IMG/VR virus record: IMGVR_UViG_3300042691_038490
Coordinates: 30,860-94,859 of that record
Strand: one strand, 5' to 3'
From: a virus
Length of the DNA: 64,000 nt
Position 1 is the first letter of the stretch, and the number at the start of each line of letters is the position of its first letter. The position numbers were made by a program, and so were the translations under genes. Of this stretch, positions 15,408 to 21,561 are shown piece by piece. Under the pieces are notes generated by a model. The model saw nothing but the letters and a program-made list of their open reading frames with translations. It did not search any database and was not told where the DNA came from.

Positions 15408-15575
15408 ATGAACAACAACGACATCTCATACCTCGCCTCGATTAACTGCACCGAAGCCTTTGCTGATGCGGAGGCTTTCTTCGACTACATCAATTCCCCT
15501 GATGTAATCAACGAAATGCTGGATAAGATGGCTCCCAGCTTCGATGAAGCTGATACCATCGTGGAGGTCAAATAA
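15408..15575 (+). CDS. Small acidic protein (55 aa)
   Basis: Acidic, helical (EAFADAEAFFDYI, NEMLDKMAPSFDEAD). Followed at once by 15577. Acidic small proteins in such islands often mimic DNA or bind host proteins, but nothing specific is visible. Confidence 0.55.
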   Translation: MNNNDISYLASINCTEAFADAEAFFDYINSPDVINEMLDKMAPSFDEADTIVEVK

Positions 15576-15576
15576 T

Positions 15577-15846
15577 ATGGACTACAAAGCCTCTCTCAAG
15601 GAGTGGATGAGCCAGCATATGCTGGGCGCTCAGGATGTGCGTGACATCCTCAATGAGATGCGTGAGGATGATCGCCTCGCTCTCTCTAAATCGTCAGATC
15701 TTTCTGATGTGGACGATTCGATGGATGGCGACTTTGATTCTGCTATGGCATCGGCTGGCCATGGCACAGACGAAGACTATGGTGGCGGGTGCTATCAGAT
15801 GGAAGACTTCGGCTGGGCTGGTGACGAAAACTTCTGTGGAGAATAA
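15577..15846 (+). CDS. Small acidic protein (89 aa)
   Basis: ATG at 15577, one base after the stop of 15408. Helical N-terminus (VRDILNEMREDDRLAL) and a strongly acidic, Gly-rich C-terminus (DVDDSMDGDFDSA, DEDYGGGCY). No family recognised. High net negative charge is typical for DNA-mimic inhibitors, which is only a suggestion. Confidence 0.55.
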   Translation: MDYKASLKEWMSQHMLGAQDVRDILNEMREDDRLALSKSSDLSDVDDSMDGDFDSAMASAGHGTDEDYGGGCYQMEDFGWAGDENFCGE

Positions 15847-15848
15847 TT

Positions 15849-15965
15849 ATGATTGAAAAATATATACTCGCAATCGCTGGGCCTGGAATTTTTTTCCTTG
15901 CTCTCGCAACATTAGAAACTCTTATCAACTTTGCTGTCTGGTTTTGGGAGCAAAAACATAAGTAG
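15849..15965 (+). CDS. Tiny membrane peptide (38 aa)
   Basis: ATG 2 bases after the previous stop; one hydrophobic helix (about residues 5-33) and a short charged C-terminus EQKHK. Ends at repeat R4. Function unknown. Confidence 0.5.
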   Translation: MIEKYILAIAGPGIFFLALATLETLINFAVWFWEQKHK

Positions 15966-16033
15966 TTAACTATCAACGAGTTACGTCGGCGGGGCCTCGC
16001 CTTACGTAACTACTTGATAATCAAAGACTTCTA
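15962..16033 (+). repeat. Island repeat R4
   Basis: GTTAACTATCAACGAGTTAC and CTTGATAATCAAAGACTTCT flank a core GGCGGGGCCTCGCC. AGTTACGT pairs with ACGTAACT, giving a stem closed over the core. It sits between the rightward and leftward cassettes and could serve as a bidirectional terminator. Confidence 0.75.
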
Positions 16034-16037
16034 AAGC

Positions 16038-16187
16038 TTACATACTAGCTCGCCAACCTTCAAAATCTTCTTCCATCTCTCTTTGCCATTGAACAAAATT
16101 TTTGTTTGCATCTAGTGGAGGATTTTCAGTATCAGTCCACGGATAAAAAGTTTCTAAGTTTTCGTCTAGTAGTTTTTCAATGTTCAT
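16038..16187 (-). CDS. Small acidic protein (49 aa)
   Basis: Start ATG overlaps the TGA of the tiny membrane peptide upstream (ATGA at 16184-16187). Contains ENLETFYPW, NFVQWQREMEEDFEGW. No family recognised. Confidence 0.5.
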   Translation of the reverse strand: MNIEKLLDENLETFYPWTDTENPPLDANKNFVQWQREMEEDFEGWRASM

Positions 16188-16240
16188 AAAAATAAAATTC
16201 CTAAAATAATTCCAAGTAAAATTAAGATAATTGTTTCCAT
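16184..16240 (-). CDS. Possible 18-residue membrane peptide
   Basis: METIILILLGIILGILFL: a single hydrophobic helix with ATGA coupling to 16038-16187. No strong ribosome site, hence low confidence, but similar coupled micro-peptides occur throughout the window. Confidence 0.3.
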   Translation of the reverse strand: METIILILLGIILGILFL

Positions 16241-16249
16241 TGGGACATC

Positions 16250-16885
16250 TTAATGCTTTTTGTAGTTAATTGCAAACTGATTTTTGTCCCAGCACGCACG
16301 ACAATCAGCACACTTGTTGCCTTGTTTAGAGCTAGGGCAATTAAAGTTTCCAACCTTGCTTGCACCGCTAACGCACAAACCAAGGCGTTGAGCGATACCA
16401 ACAGGAGCAGGGCCATCCATCATAAGAGCAGAGAGACGAATAGTTAAATTGGAAGGCACTTCTCCGCCTTTCTCAATATACTCTGAAACGAAAGCATACT
16501 CCCGAGTTGGCAACCAAAAGGAAATATGCGGAAGGTTTTTAGCAACCTGCACAATCTTTTGAAGATGCCATACGCCTTGGATGTCTCCCGAATCATGCCA
16601 TCTGAAATGGGGGTTTTTAACTTTGCCGATCAAATAGGACATAGCCTCAACCCAAAGATCATTGGTAAGAGAAGCAAAACGCTTTTCCATCGCCTCTTGA
16701 ACATTCTTAAAAACATAACGCCCTTTGAGAGCATAGCAGAACGCACAAATACTTCCTGCAACCTTACGCATTTTTTGCCCGATAAGACAACGCTTTGCTG
16801 GCGTTGAGTAGGCATAACCTGGCATCTTCGAAGGTTTAGATAGTGTGCCGACAATAGCTTCGGCTTGCTTTTTGTTTTTGAACAT
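16250..16885 (-). CDS. GP88-family protein (211 aa)
   Basis: Pattern MPGYAYSTPAKRCLIGQKM, CAFCYALKGRYVF, FRWHDSGDIQG, FWLPTREYAF and a C-terminal cysteine cluster (NCPSSKQGNKCADCRACW) correspond to the phage/plasmid gene product 88 family. The C-x2-C-Y-A motif and distal cysteines suggest a metal or Fe-S centre, like radical-SAM relatives. Function unknown; frequent on mobile elements. Own promoter just upstream. Confidence 0.8.
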   Translation of the reverse strand: MFKNKKQAEAIVGTLSKPSKMPGYAYSTPAKRCLIGQKMRKVAGSICAFCYALKGRYVFKNVQEAMEKRFASLTNDLWVEAMSYLIGKVKNPHFRWHDSGDIQGVWHLQKIVQVAKNLPHISFWLPTREYAFVSEYIEKGGEVPSNLTIRLSALMMDGPAPVGIAQRLGLCVSGASKVGNFNCPSSKQGNKCADCRACWDKNQFAINYKKH

Positions 16886-16891
16886 AAAATA

Positions 16892-16919
16892 AATCTAACA
16901 TAATTTTTTCTTGTGACAA
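16892..16919 (-). promoter_or_regulatory. Sigma70-type promoter of the GP88-family gene
   Basis: -35 TTGTCA, 16-nt spacer ending ATGT, -10 TAGATT. Confidence 0.6.
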
Positions 16920-16937
16920 GTTTTTTTTACAGTTAAA

Positions 16938-17000
16938 TCTCGTTGAATATCAATGACTTACAACCGCAGGGAGGTCGCCTCTGTAAGTCGTTAATGCTTA
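16938..17000 (+). repeat. Island repeat R5
   Basis: Perfect 8-bp closing stem GACTTACA / TGTAAGTC around the core CCGCAGGGAGGTCGCC, preceded by TCTCGTTGAATATCAAT. Right arm is shortened at the end of the ArdC-like gene. Confidence 0.8.
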
Positions 17001-17834
17001 AGCAGTTGCAGTTTCTGCTTCTGGAATCTCTTCGCTTTCTTTTTTACCAATGAAAGCGTCAAATCTTTTTTGAGCTTTACTAGAAGCTGAAATAATAAAA
17101 TTCATATCCTTTTTTAATACTTGGAGCCAACTAGAAAGATAACTCGCAGAATTGTTAAAACATTTTTCAGAATCAATTCCGCAGAAGTTAAGACAGAGAC
17201 TAGCAAAAATCTCTGCGGTCAATTCTTCTTTGCTATAATTCTGTGAACCAAATCCGTTCTTCACTTCATCATTAGTCGCCTTGTGCATAGCGTGACCAAT
17301 CTCGTGAAACGCAGTGGAGTAATACTCCTCAACGCTGTTGAAGTTTTCTTTTGGAGGAAGGTCGATCTTATGTTCCTGCGGATAATAACAGGCACGACTT
17401 CCGCCGTGCTTAATCTTAATAATGCACTTGTTAATCAACTTCTCTGCTTCTTCTACTGGAGAAAAATCGAGTTTCTTAACTTCGGGTTGTTTCCACTTGA
17501 TGTTCTCGACATCACTTAACCCAAAAACTTTGTAATATCTCATCATAGGAAACCCAGTGCTTTCGTCATCTTTGTTTTTTAGGAGCTTGTAATAAACTAC
17601 CAGATGAGCTTTGGCACCTTTCTTGATGTTTCCGCCAAGTTCTTTGATCTGGTTAAAGGTAAAGAAAAAGTCATCAGAGGAAACCATACGAAGCAAAAAT
17701 TGGTTTATGCCCCTATAATTCTTTTTTGAAATGCCGTTGCAAAGATCAAAAACTTTCCAAGGCTTCTGCCAAGGGCAAGTTCCATTGTTGAGGGCTTCGA
17801 TGAATTTTTCAGTGATAATTTCGTTTACTTTCAT
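16998..17834 (-). CDS. ardC: ArdC-like antirestriction protein (278 aa)
   Basis: Two-domain ArdC layout. Residues 1-115 form the ssDNA-binding N-domain (GTCPWQKPW, KNYRGINQFLL, GGNIKKGAKA, YYKVFGLSDVE). The C-domain is an M78-like zinc metallopeptidase with FHEIGHAM (HExxH at 177-181) and the downstream Glu in ELTAEIFASL. ArdC proteins protect incoming DNA from restriction. Acts in the host cytoplasm early; own sigma70-type promoter upstream. Confidence 0.9.
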   Translation of the reverse strand: MKVNEIITEKFIEALNNGTCPWQKPWKVFDLCNGISKKNYRGINQFLLRMVSSDDFFFTFNQIKELGGNIKKGAKAHLVVYYKLLKNKDDESTGFPMMRYYKVFGLSDVENIKWKQPEVKKLDFSPVEEAEKLINKCIIKIKHGGSRACYYPQEHKIDLPPKENFNSVEEYYSTAFHEIGHAMHKATNDEVKNGFGSQNYSKEELTAEIFASLCLNFCGIDSEKCFNNSASYLSSWLQVLKKDMNFIISASSKAQKRFDAFIGKKESEEIPEAETATA

Positions 17835-17840
17835 AGCTTA

Positions 17841-17868
17841 AATATATCACTTTTTTTCTTTTTGTCTA
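17841..17868 (-). promoter_or_regulatory. Sigma70-type promoter of the ardC-like gene
   Basis: -35 TAGACA, 16-nt spacer ending GTGA, -10 TATATT; 6 bases before the ATG. Confidence 0.6.
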
Positions 17869-17877
17869 CAAATAAAT

Positions 17878-17941
17878 CTCATTCACCATCAACAACTTAC
17901 AACTGCAGGGAGGTTGCCTTTGTAACTCTCTAATAATCAAT
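17878..17941 (+). repeat. Island repeat R6
   Basis: TCTCATTCACCATCAACAAC, core CTGCAGGGAGGTTGCC, then TGTAACTCTCTAATAATCAA. Core shared with R2, R5 and R7. Confidence 0.75.
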
Positions 17942-17953
17942 AGAATAAAAATG

Positions 17954-17981
17954 TTGACATAAAACAAAAATATGATAATCT
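17954..17981 (+). promoter_or_regulatory. Sigma70-type promoter
   Basis: -35 TTGACA, 16-nt spacer ending ATGA, -10 TAATCT. Confidence 0.7.
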
Positions 17982-18004
17982 ATAAAAAGAAAAGAGGTAA
18001 TAAA

Positions 18005-18145
18005 ATGATGCACGATATATTTGATGACGAAATAACCTTGAAAATCTGGGCTAAAAAAATGCTCGATGATCAAGCTATGGAAAGAGCATTAGAGACTCAA
18101 GCAGAACTCGATGCTGACCATATGCGTGATATGGGCGAGAGTTAA
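18005..18145 (+). CDS. Small acidic helical protein (46 aa)
   Basis: Start at ATG 18005 behind an AGAGGT ribosome site. Acidic helix (IFDDEITLKIW, MERALETQAELDADH). Single-gene cassette between repeats R6 and R7 and thus the clearest example of the island's cassette layout. Function unknown. Confidence 0.55.
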   Translation: MMHDIFDDEITLKIWAKKMLDDQAMERALETQAELDADHMRDMGES

Positions 18146-18217
18146 TAACTCGCTCATTATCAATAACTTATAACCGCAGGGAGGTCGCTTGCGTAAACCT
18201 TTGATAATCAAGTGCTT
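18142..18217 (+). repeat. Island repeat R7
   Basis: Half-units TAATAACTCGCTCATTATCA and TTGATAATCAAGTGCTTA flank the core CCGCAGGGAGGTCGC. It begins in the stop codon of 18005 and ends at the 3' end of tRNA-Glu. Confidence 0.75.
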
Positions 18218-18288
18218 AGGGCTAAACGGATTCGAACCGATACACCCTCATTGAAAGCGAGGAGTCCTAACCATTAGACGATAGCCCC
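18217..18288 (-). tRNA. tRNA-Glu (anticodon TTC)
   Basis: Full cloverleaf on the minus strand: acceptor GGGGCTA with TAGCCCT (first pair G-U), anticodon arm CCTCG-CTTTCAA-TGAGG, T-loop TTCGAAT. CCA is not encoded. One mismatch in the T-stem. Confidence 0.9.
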
Positions 18289-18349
18289 AAAATATAGTAT
18301 TTAACTTATTATATTAGGTATTTTTGTATTTATCAATTAGTATTTGCTA

Positions 18350-18360
18350 TTTAGTGTAAT
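18350..18360 (+). promoter_or_regulatory. Candidate late-promoter motif TTTAGTGTAAT
   Basis: Twenty bases before the ATG at 18381; the only AGTGTAAT copy inside the cassette island. Confidence 0.4.
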
Positions 18361-18380
18361 CTCTTTTAGAATTGTATTAG

Positions 18381-18584
18381 ATGAAAAGCAAAACTGAGAT
18401 GGATCAAGTATTCAAAAACTCAAAGTTATATCAAGAATTCCTCAAAGAGCGTGAGGAAATATTAAAACACAAATGGCTTGAAAGCGAGAAAGCTGGTAAG
18501 GATGTAGGATTCGAATGGGCACTTCTTGATTGGAACTTTCATCACCGCACAGGTTGGAAAAGCGAACACAGTAATTTCTTCTAA
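18381..18584 (+). CDS. Small conserved-type protein (67 aa)
   Basis: Contains KHKWLESEKAGKDVGFEWAL and DWNFHHRTGW, a short motif that I have seen in small bacterial and phage proteins (HKWxxSEKAGxDxGFExAxxDW) without an assigned function. Followed by the opposite-strand small RNA candidate. Confidence 0.6.
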   Translation: MKSKTEMDQVFKNSKLYQEFLKEREEILKHKWLESEKAGKDVGFEWALLDWNFHHRTGWKSEHSNFF

Positions 18585-18585
18585 A

Positions 18586-18722
18586 AAATTTTAGCTCTTC
18601 CGCTCTCTCTATTCTAGAACTAGAGAAAATATAATACCCACCTTTACCTGCCTCAGACTCTGGGCATTGGGGCTTCAAGGGCTCTTAATGGGAGAGTCAC
18701 TCCACACCTTGCGGAAAGAACT
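18586..18722 (-). ncRNA. Candidate small RNA, about 137 nt
   Basis: GC-rich block (18597-18720) in AT-rich surroundings with no good reading frame. Minus-strand promoter TTGCAC-N16-TAAGAT directly upstream, and a strong terminator of the previous gene separates it. The ends pair: TTCCGC near the 5' end with GCGGAA near the 3' end, followed by a T6 run. Inner helices include CTCT/AGAG and CTCTA/TAGAG. No match to 6S, SRP or known riboswitch motifs seen. Confidence 0.45.
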
Positions 18723-18728
18723 ATAGTT

Positions 18729-18756
18729 ATCTTACCATACTTTTGTTTTAGTGCAA
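18729..18756 (-). promoter_or_regulatory. Sigma70-type promoter of the candidate small RNA
   Basis: -35 TTGCAC, 16-nt spacer ending ATGG, -10 TAAGAT. Directly follows the terminator at 18757-18786. Confidence 0.55.
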
Positions 18757-18786
18757 TAAAAAAGGCGAGATTTTTTAGGTCTCGCC
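18757..18786 (-). terminator. Rho-independent terminator after 18812-19072
   Basis: Minus strand GGCGAGA / TCTCGCC stem with a 9-nt loop, followed by TTTTTTATT. Confidence 0.85.
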
Positions 18787-18811
18787 CTTTCTATAAATAA
18801 TCTCTCTGTTT

Positions 18812-19072
18812 TTAGACTGGCGAGAGACCTCCAGCAATCCGATCATAACGGAACTGACGATGTCCGAATCCGTCACGACCAGAGAAGCACCAAGAGATGA
18901 AAAGCTTTTTTCCAGCCTTGGAAATATAATGAGTGGTAGGAACGCCAACGATGTAAGTATAAGTCTCGGTTCCATTGTAAGGCTTATAGTTGATGATATA
19001 CCGCTGTCCTAGCACGAACCAGAACAGACCCTTAATCATCTCCCACAGGGTGATGTTGTTTTGTTTCTTCAT
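18812..19072 (-). CDS. Unknown small protein (86 aa)
   Basis: Hydrophobic N-terminal half (MIKGLFWFVLG) and a beta-rich rest (TYTYIVGVPTTHY). No family recognised. Monocistronic: own promoter (19079-19106) and own terminator (18757-18786). Confidence 0.6.
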   Translation of the reverse strand: MKKQNNITLWEMIKGLFWFVLGQRYIINYKPYNGTETYTYIVGVPTTHYISKAGKKLFISWCFSGRDGFGHRQFRYDRIAGGLSPV

Positions 19073-19078
19073 TTAATA

Positions 19079-19106
19079 ATCATACCATAACTTCATTTTT
19101 CTGCAA
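19079..19106 (-). promoter_or_regulatory. Sigma70-type promoter
   Basis: -35 TTGCAG, 16-nt spacer ending ATGG, -10 TATGAT. Confidence 0.6.
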
Positions 19107-19114
19107 GAAAAGAA

Positions 19115-19188
19115 TCTCGTTGATAGTCAATGACTTACGCGGCGAAAGTCCCCGCCGCTGTAACTACTTAATACTCAACAACTTATAA
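19115..19188 (+). repeat. Island repeat R8
   Basis: CTCGTTGATAGTCAATGACT and CTTAATACTCAACAACTTAT flank a core with stem GCGGCG / CGCCGC. Confidence 0.75.
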
Positions 19189-19196
19189 AAATTAAA

Positions 19197-19358
19197 TTAT
19201 TCTTCTGATTCTTTCCAATTAGGATGCGCTTTAGCCCATTTAACAAAAACAACTTCGAGCTCTGCTAAGTACTTATCTATTTGAGATATGAGTTTAGGAT
19301 CTTCATCCTTGAGGATTCTTTTTTCTAGTATTTTACTGATCCTATTTTCACTTTTCAT
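19197..19358 (-). CDS. Small charged helical protein (53 aa)
   Basis: Start placed at ATG 19358 (MKSENRIS); a longer frame to 19394 has no ribosome site. Alternating Lys/Glu, probably one or two helices, ending WAKAHPNWKESEE. Unknown. Confidence 0.45.
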   Translation of the reverse strand: MKSENRISKILEKRILKDEDPKLISQIDKYLAELEVVFVKWAKAHPNWKESEE

Positions 19359-19429
19359 ATATAGTATTTTACAGTGCAGTGAGAAATAATTCAATTATTA
19401 TTTTTGGGATAAGTGATTTTAGGAAAAAA

Positions 19430-19543
19430 TTATTTTAAATGTGTAATTATAATTTTCGCTAACTCGATTATTGCTCCCCACGAAATACTTCCCACCATCA
19501 TTAAAATAAAAATCCAAATAAAATTCTTTTCGTACCATCTCAC
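19430..19543 (-). CDS. Possible small membrane protein (37 aa, GTG start)
   Basis: GTG at 19543; one hydrophobic helix (about residues 8-24, FIWIFILMMVGSISW). No clear ribosome site. Confidence 0.3.
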   Translation of the reverse strand: MRWYEKNFIWIFILMMVGSISWGAIIELAKIIITHLK

Positions 19544-19584
19544 ATAAAATGTTTACATAAGAAAAAATCTTTTGGGAAAAATTC

Positions 19585-19660
19585 TCGCTTTCAGCAGGGA
19601 TCGAACCTGCAACCTACGGATTAGAAATCCGTTGCTCTATCCAATTGAGCTATGAAAGCG
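19585..19660 (-). tRNA. tRNA-Arg (anticodon TCT)
   Basis: Acceptor CGCTTTC/GAAAGCG, anticodon arm ACGGA-TTTCTAA-TCCGT, T-arm GCAGG-TTCGATC-CCTGC. Reads AGA, a codon favoured in AT-rich phage genes. Confidence 0.93.
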
Positions 19661-19665
19661 ATATG

Positions 19666-19738
19666 TCGCCTAGGTCGGACTCGAACCGACACTCGAACGA
19701 TTTTAAGTCGTTTGTCTCTGCCATTGGACTACTAGGCG
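19666..19738 (-). tRNA. tRNA with Leu anticodon TAA but short variable loop
   Basis: Acceptor CGCCTAG/CTAGGCG, anticodon arm AACGA-CTTAAAA-TCGTT, T-arm GTCGG-TTCGAGT-CCGAC, discriminator A. Variable loop is only 5 nt (CGAGT), whereas bacterial tRNA-Leu is class II with a long arm. Reads UUA if charged with Leu. Only three good D-stem pairs. Confidence 0.8.
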
Positions 19739-19744
19739 GATCTT

Positions 19745-20140
19745 TTAGCTGTCAGTATCTAACTTTTCAGCCGAAACTTGTCCGAGAGAATAAGTAGGCT
19801 CAATCTGTGCTGTGCGAACAAAATTCTCAACAGGAATCTTGCTGATAGTATTCTTAACTCGATTCATAACAACCTGCTTCATTCCACCTTTTAGTCCAGT
19901 AAACTTTTTACCAAACTTATCTGTCATACCATTCATAACATACTTAAACATCACACGCTCTAACTTCTCAAGGGTAATCCAGAAATAAGCAAAGTCATCT
20001 GCCATCCATTGAAGTTCACCATTAGTGCCGCCCCAATTATAGACGCGATTATGAAATTGCTCGATGCGGTCTTTAGAACCTTTAATTCCAATAACCCAAT
20101 TTGCTCCGAGGTTTTGTTTGAATAATTTGATTTGTCTCAT
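19745..20140 (-). CDS. Cassette family protein 3 (131 aa)
   Basis: Third member of the 12407/15023 family, here on the minus strand. Shared blocks: LGANWVIGIKGS, EQFHNRVYNWGGTNGELQW, FAYFWITLEK, FTGLKGGMKQ, then VENFVRTAQIEPTYS and VSAEKLD. The GKAFYFYA block is degraded to DDFAYFWIT. Preceded by a TTGACA-type promoter and located inside the tRNA cluster. Confidence 0.7.
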   Translation of the reverse strand: MRQIKLFKQNLGANWVIGIKGSKDRIEQFHNRVYNWGGTNGELQWMADDFAYFWITLEKLERVMFKYVMNGMTDKFGKKFTGLKGGMKQVVMNRVKNTISKIPVENFVRTAQIEPTYSLGQVSAEKLDTDS

Positions 20141-20149
20141 AGTTTTTTT

Positions 20150-20177
20150 AGTTTAACAGGGTTTGATTTTTTGTCAA
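20150..20177 (-). promoter_or_regulatory. Sigma70-type promoter
   Basis: -35 TTGACA, 16-nt spacer, -10 TAAACT, upstream of cassette family protein 3. Confidence 0.65.
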
Positions 20178-20196
20178 GGGTTTTGTTGAAATTTTT

Positions 20197-20268
20197 TGGA
20201 CCGCGTAGGACTCGAACCTACAACCAATTGGTTAAAAGCCAACTGCTCTACCATTGAGCTAGCAGTCC
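20197..20268 (-). tRNA. tRNA-Lys (anticodon TTT)
   Basis: Acceptor GGACTGC/GCGGTCC, anticodon arm GTTGG-CTTTTAA-CCAAT, T-arm GTAGG-TTCGAGT-CCTAC. Confidence 0.93.
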
Positions 20269-20276
20269 GAAAATCT

Positions 20277-20349
20277 TGGGCATACTAGGATTCGAACCTA
20301 GGACCAAGGCATTATGAGTGCCCTGCTCTAACCGCTGAGCTATACGCCC
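20277..20349 (-). tRNA. tRNA with CAT anticodon, probably Ile2
   Basis: Acceptor GGGCGTA/TATGCCC, anticodon arm GGGCA-CTCATAA-TGCCT, T-arm CTAGG-TTCGAAT-CCTAG. Overall it resembles the lysidine-modified tRNA-Ile2 of bacteria (GGGC start, GGTTAGAGCA D-arm) more than elongator Met. Confidence 0.85.
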
Positions 20350-20355
20350 AATACT

Positions 20356-20568
20356 TTAACCAGAGCAAATCTCCGTAGGAAATTCGCTAGGTTCGGGAAC
20401 TAGCTTAAAGGCAACATTAAAAGCCTTGCTGATCCTATAAAGATCCTGCAAGGAATAAGTGTTCTGCCTTGCTGCTTCTCTGATTCTGCTGTCCATAATA
20501 TAAGCCCTACGCTCACCAAAGATAACTCTGGTGTAGTAAGGTGTCCATTGAGGTGTTTTGTTTGTCAT
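20356..20568 (-). CDS. Unknown small basic protein (70 aa)
   Basis: Start at ATG 20568 (MTNKTPQW). Segment RVIFGERRAYIMDSRIREAA followed by a helix (LQDLYRISKAFNVAFKLV) that looks like part of a helix-turn-helix. Short distance to a TTGACT-N16-TATATT promoter. No confident family. Confidence 0.55.
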   Translation of the reverse strand: MTNKTPQWTPYYTRVIFGERRAYIMDSRIREAARQNTYSLQDLYRISKAFNVAFKLVPEPSEFPTEICSG

Positions 20569-20574
20569 AGGTTT

Positions 20575-20602
20575 AATATACAATAGTTTGATAAATAGTC
20601 AA
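20575..20602 (-). promoter_or_regulatory. Sigma70-type promoter
   Basis: -35 TTGACT, 16-nt spacer ending TTG, -10 TATATT. Confidence 0.65.
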
Positions 20603-20646
20603 TAAAAATAATTGGTTAAACATCAAGAGTTTACATATAATAAGAT

Positions 20647-20740
20647 TGGTACGAGGGGCAGGATTCGAACCTGCATTTTGCCCAAATCTAGAGCGACCAC
20701 ATTATAAGTGTGGGGTCTTAACCAGTTAGACGACCCTCGC
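20647..20740 (-). tRNA. tRNA with Ile anticodon TAT and long variable arm, CCA encoded
   Basis: Acceptor GCGAGGG/CCCTCGT (first pair G-U), anticodon arm CCACA-CTTATAA-TGTGG, T-arm GCAGG-TTCGAAT-CCTGC, then ACCA. Variable region of 22 nt with stem GCTC/GGGC, as in Leu/Ser/Tyr tRNAs; an Ile anticodon on a class II body is atypical. Confidence 0.8.
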
Positions 20741-20772
20741 ATCAGCTCCGTAGCTAGTATCGGCCTCCGCTT

Positions 20773-20943
20773 TTAGGCTTTTCTATCCGAGCCAATCTTT
20801 TTAATCACGACCTTCGTGCCGTCTGGCCATGCACGGATAACCTTTTTCCAAAAGTCAGCCTCTGCTTCAGCTTCTTTTAGATCGGTGTGCATATCCTCGC
20901 TAACACGAATCCCATCACGCAAAACGATATATCTTACATTCAT
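20773..20943 (-). CDS. Unknown small protein (56 aa)
   Basis: Start overlaps the stop of 20940-21170 (ATGA). Short alpha/beta protein (RYIVLRDGIRVSEDM, KEAEAEADFWKKVI, GTKVVIKKI), similar in look to small phage proteins that decorate early regions. No family recognised. Confidence 0.55.
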   Translation of the reverse strand: MNVRYIVLRDGIRVSEDMHTDLKEAEAEADFWKKVIRAWPDGTKVVIKKIGSDRKA

Positions 20944-21170
20944 TCTTCTACCTCCGCAACGATTTCGTTGTCAAATAATGAGCCACCATCAACCTTGTCG
21001 CAAATAACGATGTCATTACTGCCATCATCACCAGCATACACGGCACGAAGTTTCCTTACTTGACTATATTCTTTTTTAGTCCATTGACTCTCTGGAACGC
21101 CAAGGACTTGCAGAGCCTCGACTCTCTCTGGAGGGATCGCCTCACCACTTACTGCACAATGATAGGTCAT
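20940..21170 (-). CDS. DksA/TraR-like small protein lacking zinc cysteines (76 aa)
   Basis: Opens HCAVSGEAIPPERVEALQVL, which resembles the C4 zinc region of DksA/TraR-type proteins (C-x2-C-G-x2-I-x3-R), but only one Cys is present, so the zinc site is lost or the likeness is superficial. Promoter 21178-21205 upstream; coupled to 20773 by ATGA. Confidence 0.45.
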   Translation of the reverse strand: MTYHCAVSGEAIPPERVEALQVLGVPESQWTKKEYSQVRKLRAVYAGDDGSNDIVICDKVDGGSLFDNEIVAEVEE

Positions 21171-21177
21171 AGTTGTG

Positions 21178-21205
21178 ATTGTAATATGTTTTTATATTCT
21201 GTCAA
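21178..21205 (-). promoter_or_regulatory. Sigma70-type promoter
   Basis: -35 TTGACA, 16-nt spacer, -10 TACAAT; 7 bases before the ATG at 21170. Confidence 0.7.
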
Positions 21206-21561
21206 GCAATTTTGCGGGGACGGCCTCGACCACGCTTTTCACCACTAGGCAGAATAGATGTTGCATTGTAGTTTGTTAGTTTCTCCTGCAAATAATCAAA
21301 ACGCTTGTTAGCATCCTCGATTGAATTGCAAGTGAAAGCCCAATCACCCCATTGACTATCGCTAGGATACATTTCTGCTGGGGGCATCTTTACCCCTGCG
21401 ATCTCATATCCATTGTGCTTTTTGATAGCAATAACTTCATAATGATAGTTTTCACTTTCGGGGTCATCTAATTGCTTTTTGTAAATAGCGATGTCACCAT
21501 CACGCTTTACCTGCTGAAGTTTGAATCCCTTGCTAGTAAAAGATTCTTCAAGAATTTTCAA
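21202..21561 (-). CDS. Conserved phage/plasmid-type protein with AT-hook tail (119 aa)
   Basis: Body contains YHYEVIAIKKHNGYEI and the motif MYPSDSQWGDWAFT, common in small phage proteins (PSxxxWGxxxWT). The C-terminus GEKRGRGRPRKIA is an AT-hook (RGRP), indicating possible minor-groove DNA binding. Overlaps the end of 21548-21703. Confidence 0.6.
   Translation of the reverse strand: MKILEESFTSKGFKLQQVKRDGDIAIYKKQLDDPESENYHYEVIAIKKHNGYEIAGVKMPPAEMYPSDSQWGDWAFTCNSIEDANKRFDYLQEKLTNYNATSILPSGEKRGRGRPRKIA

Noticed and set aside
18442-18678. 78-residue minus-strand frame over the small RNA candidate
   Set aside because: Cys/Ser/Glu-rich nonsense translation overlapping the plausible gene 18381-18584; no ribosome site.
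20940-21170. Firm DksA/TraR call
   Set aside because: Only one of four zinc cysteines is present; likeness covers about 20 residues.
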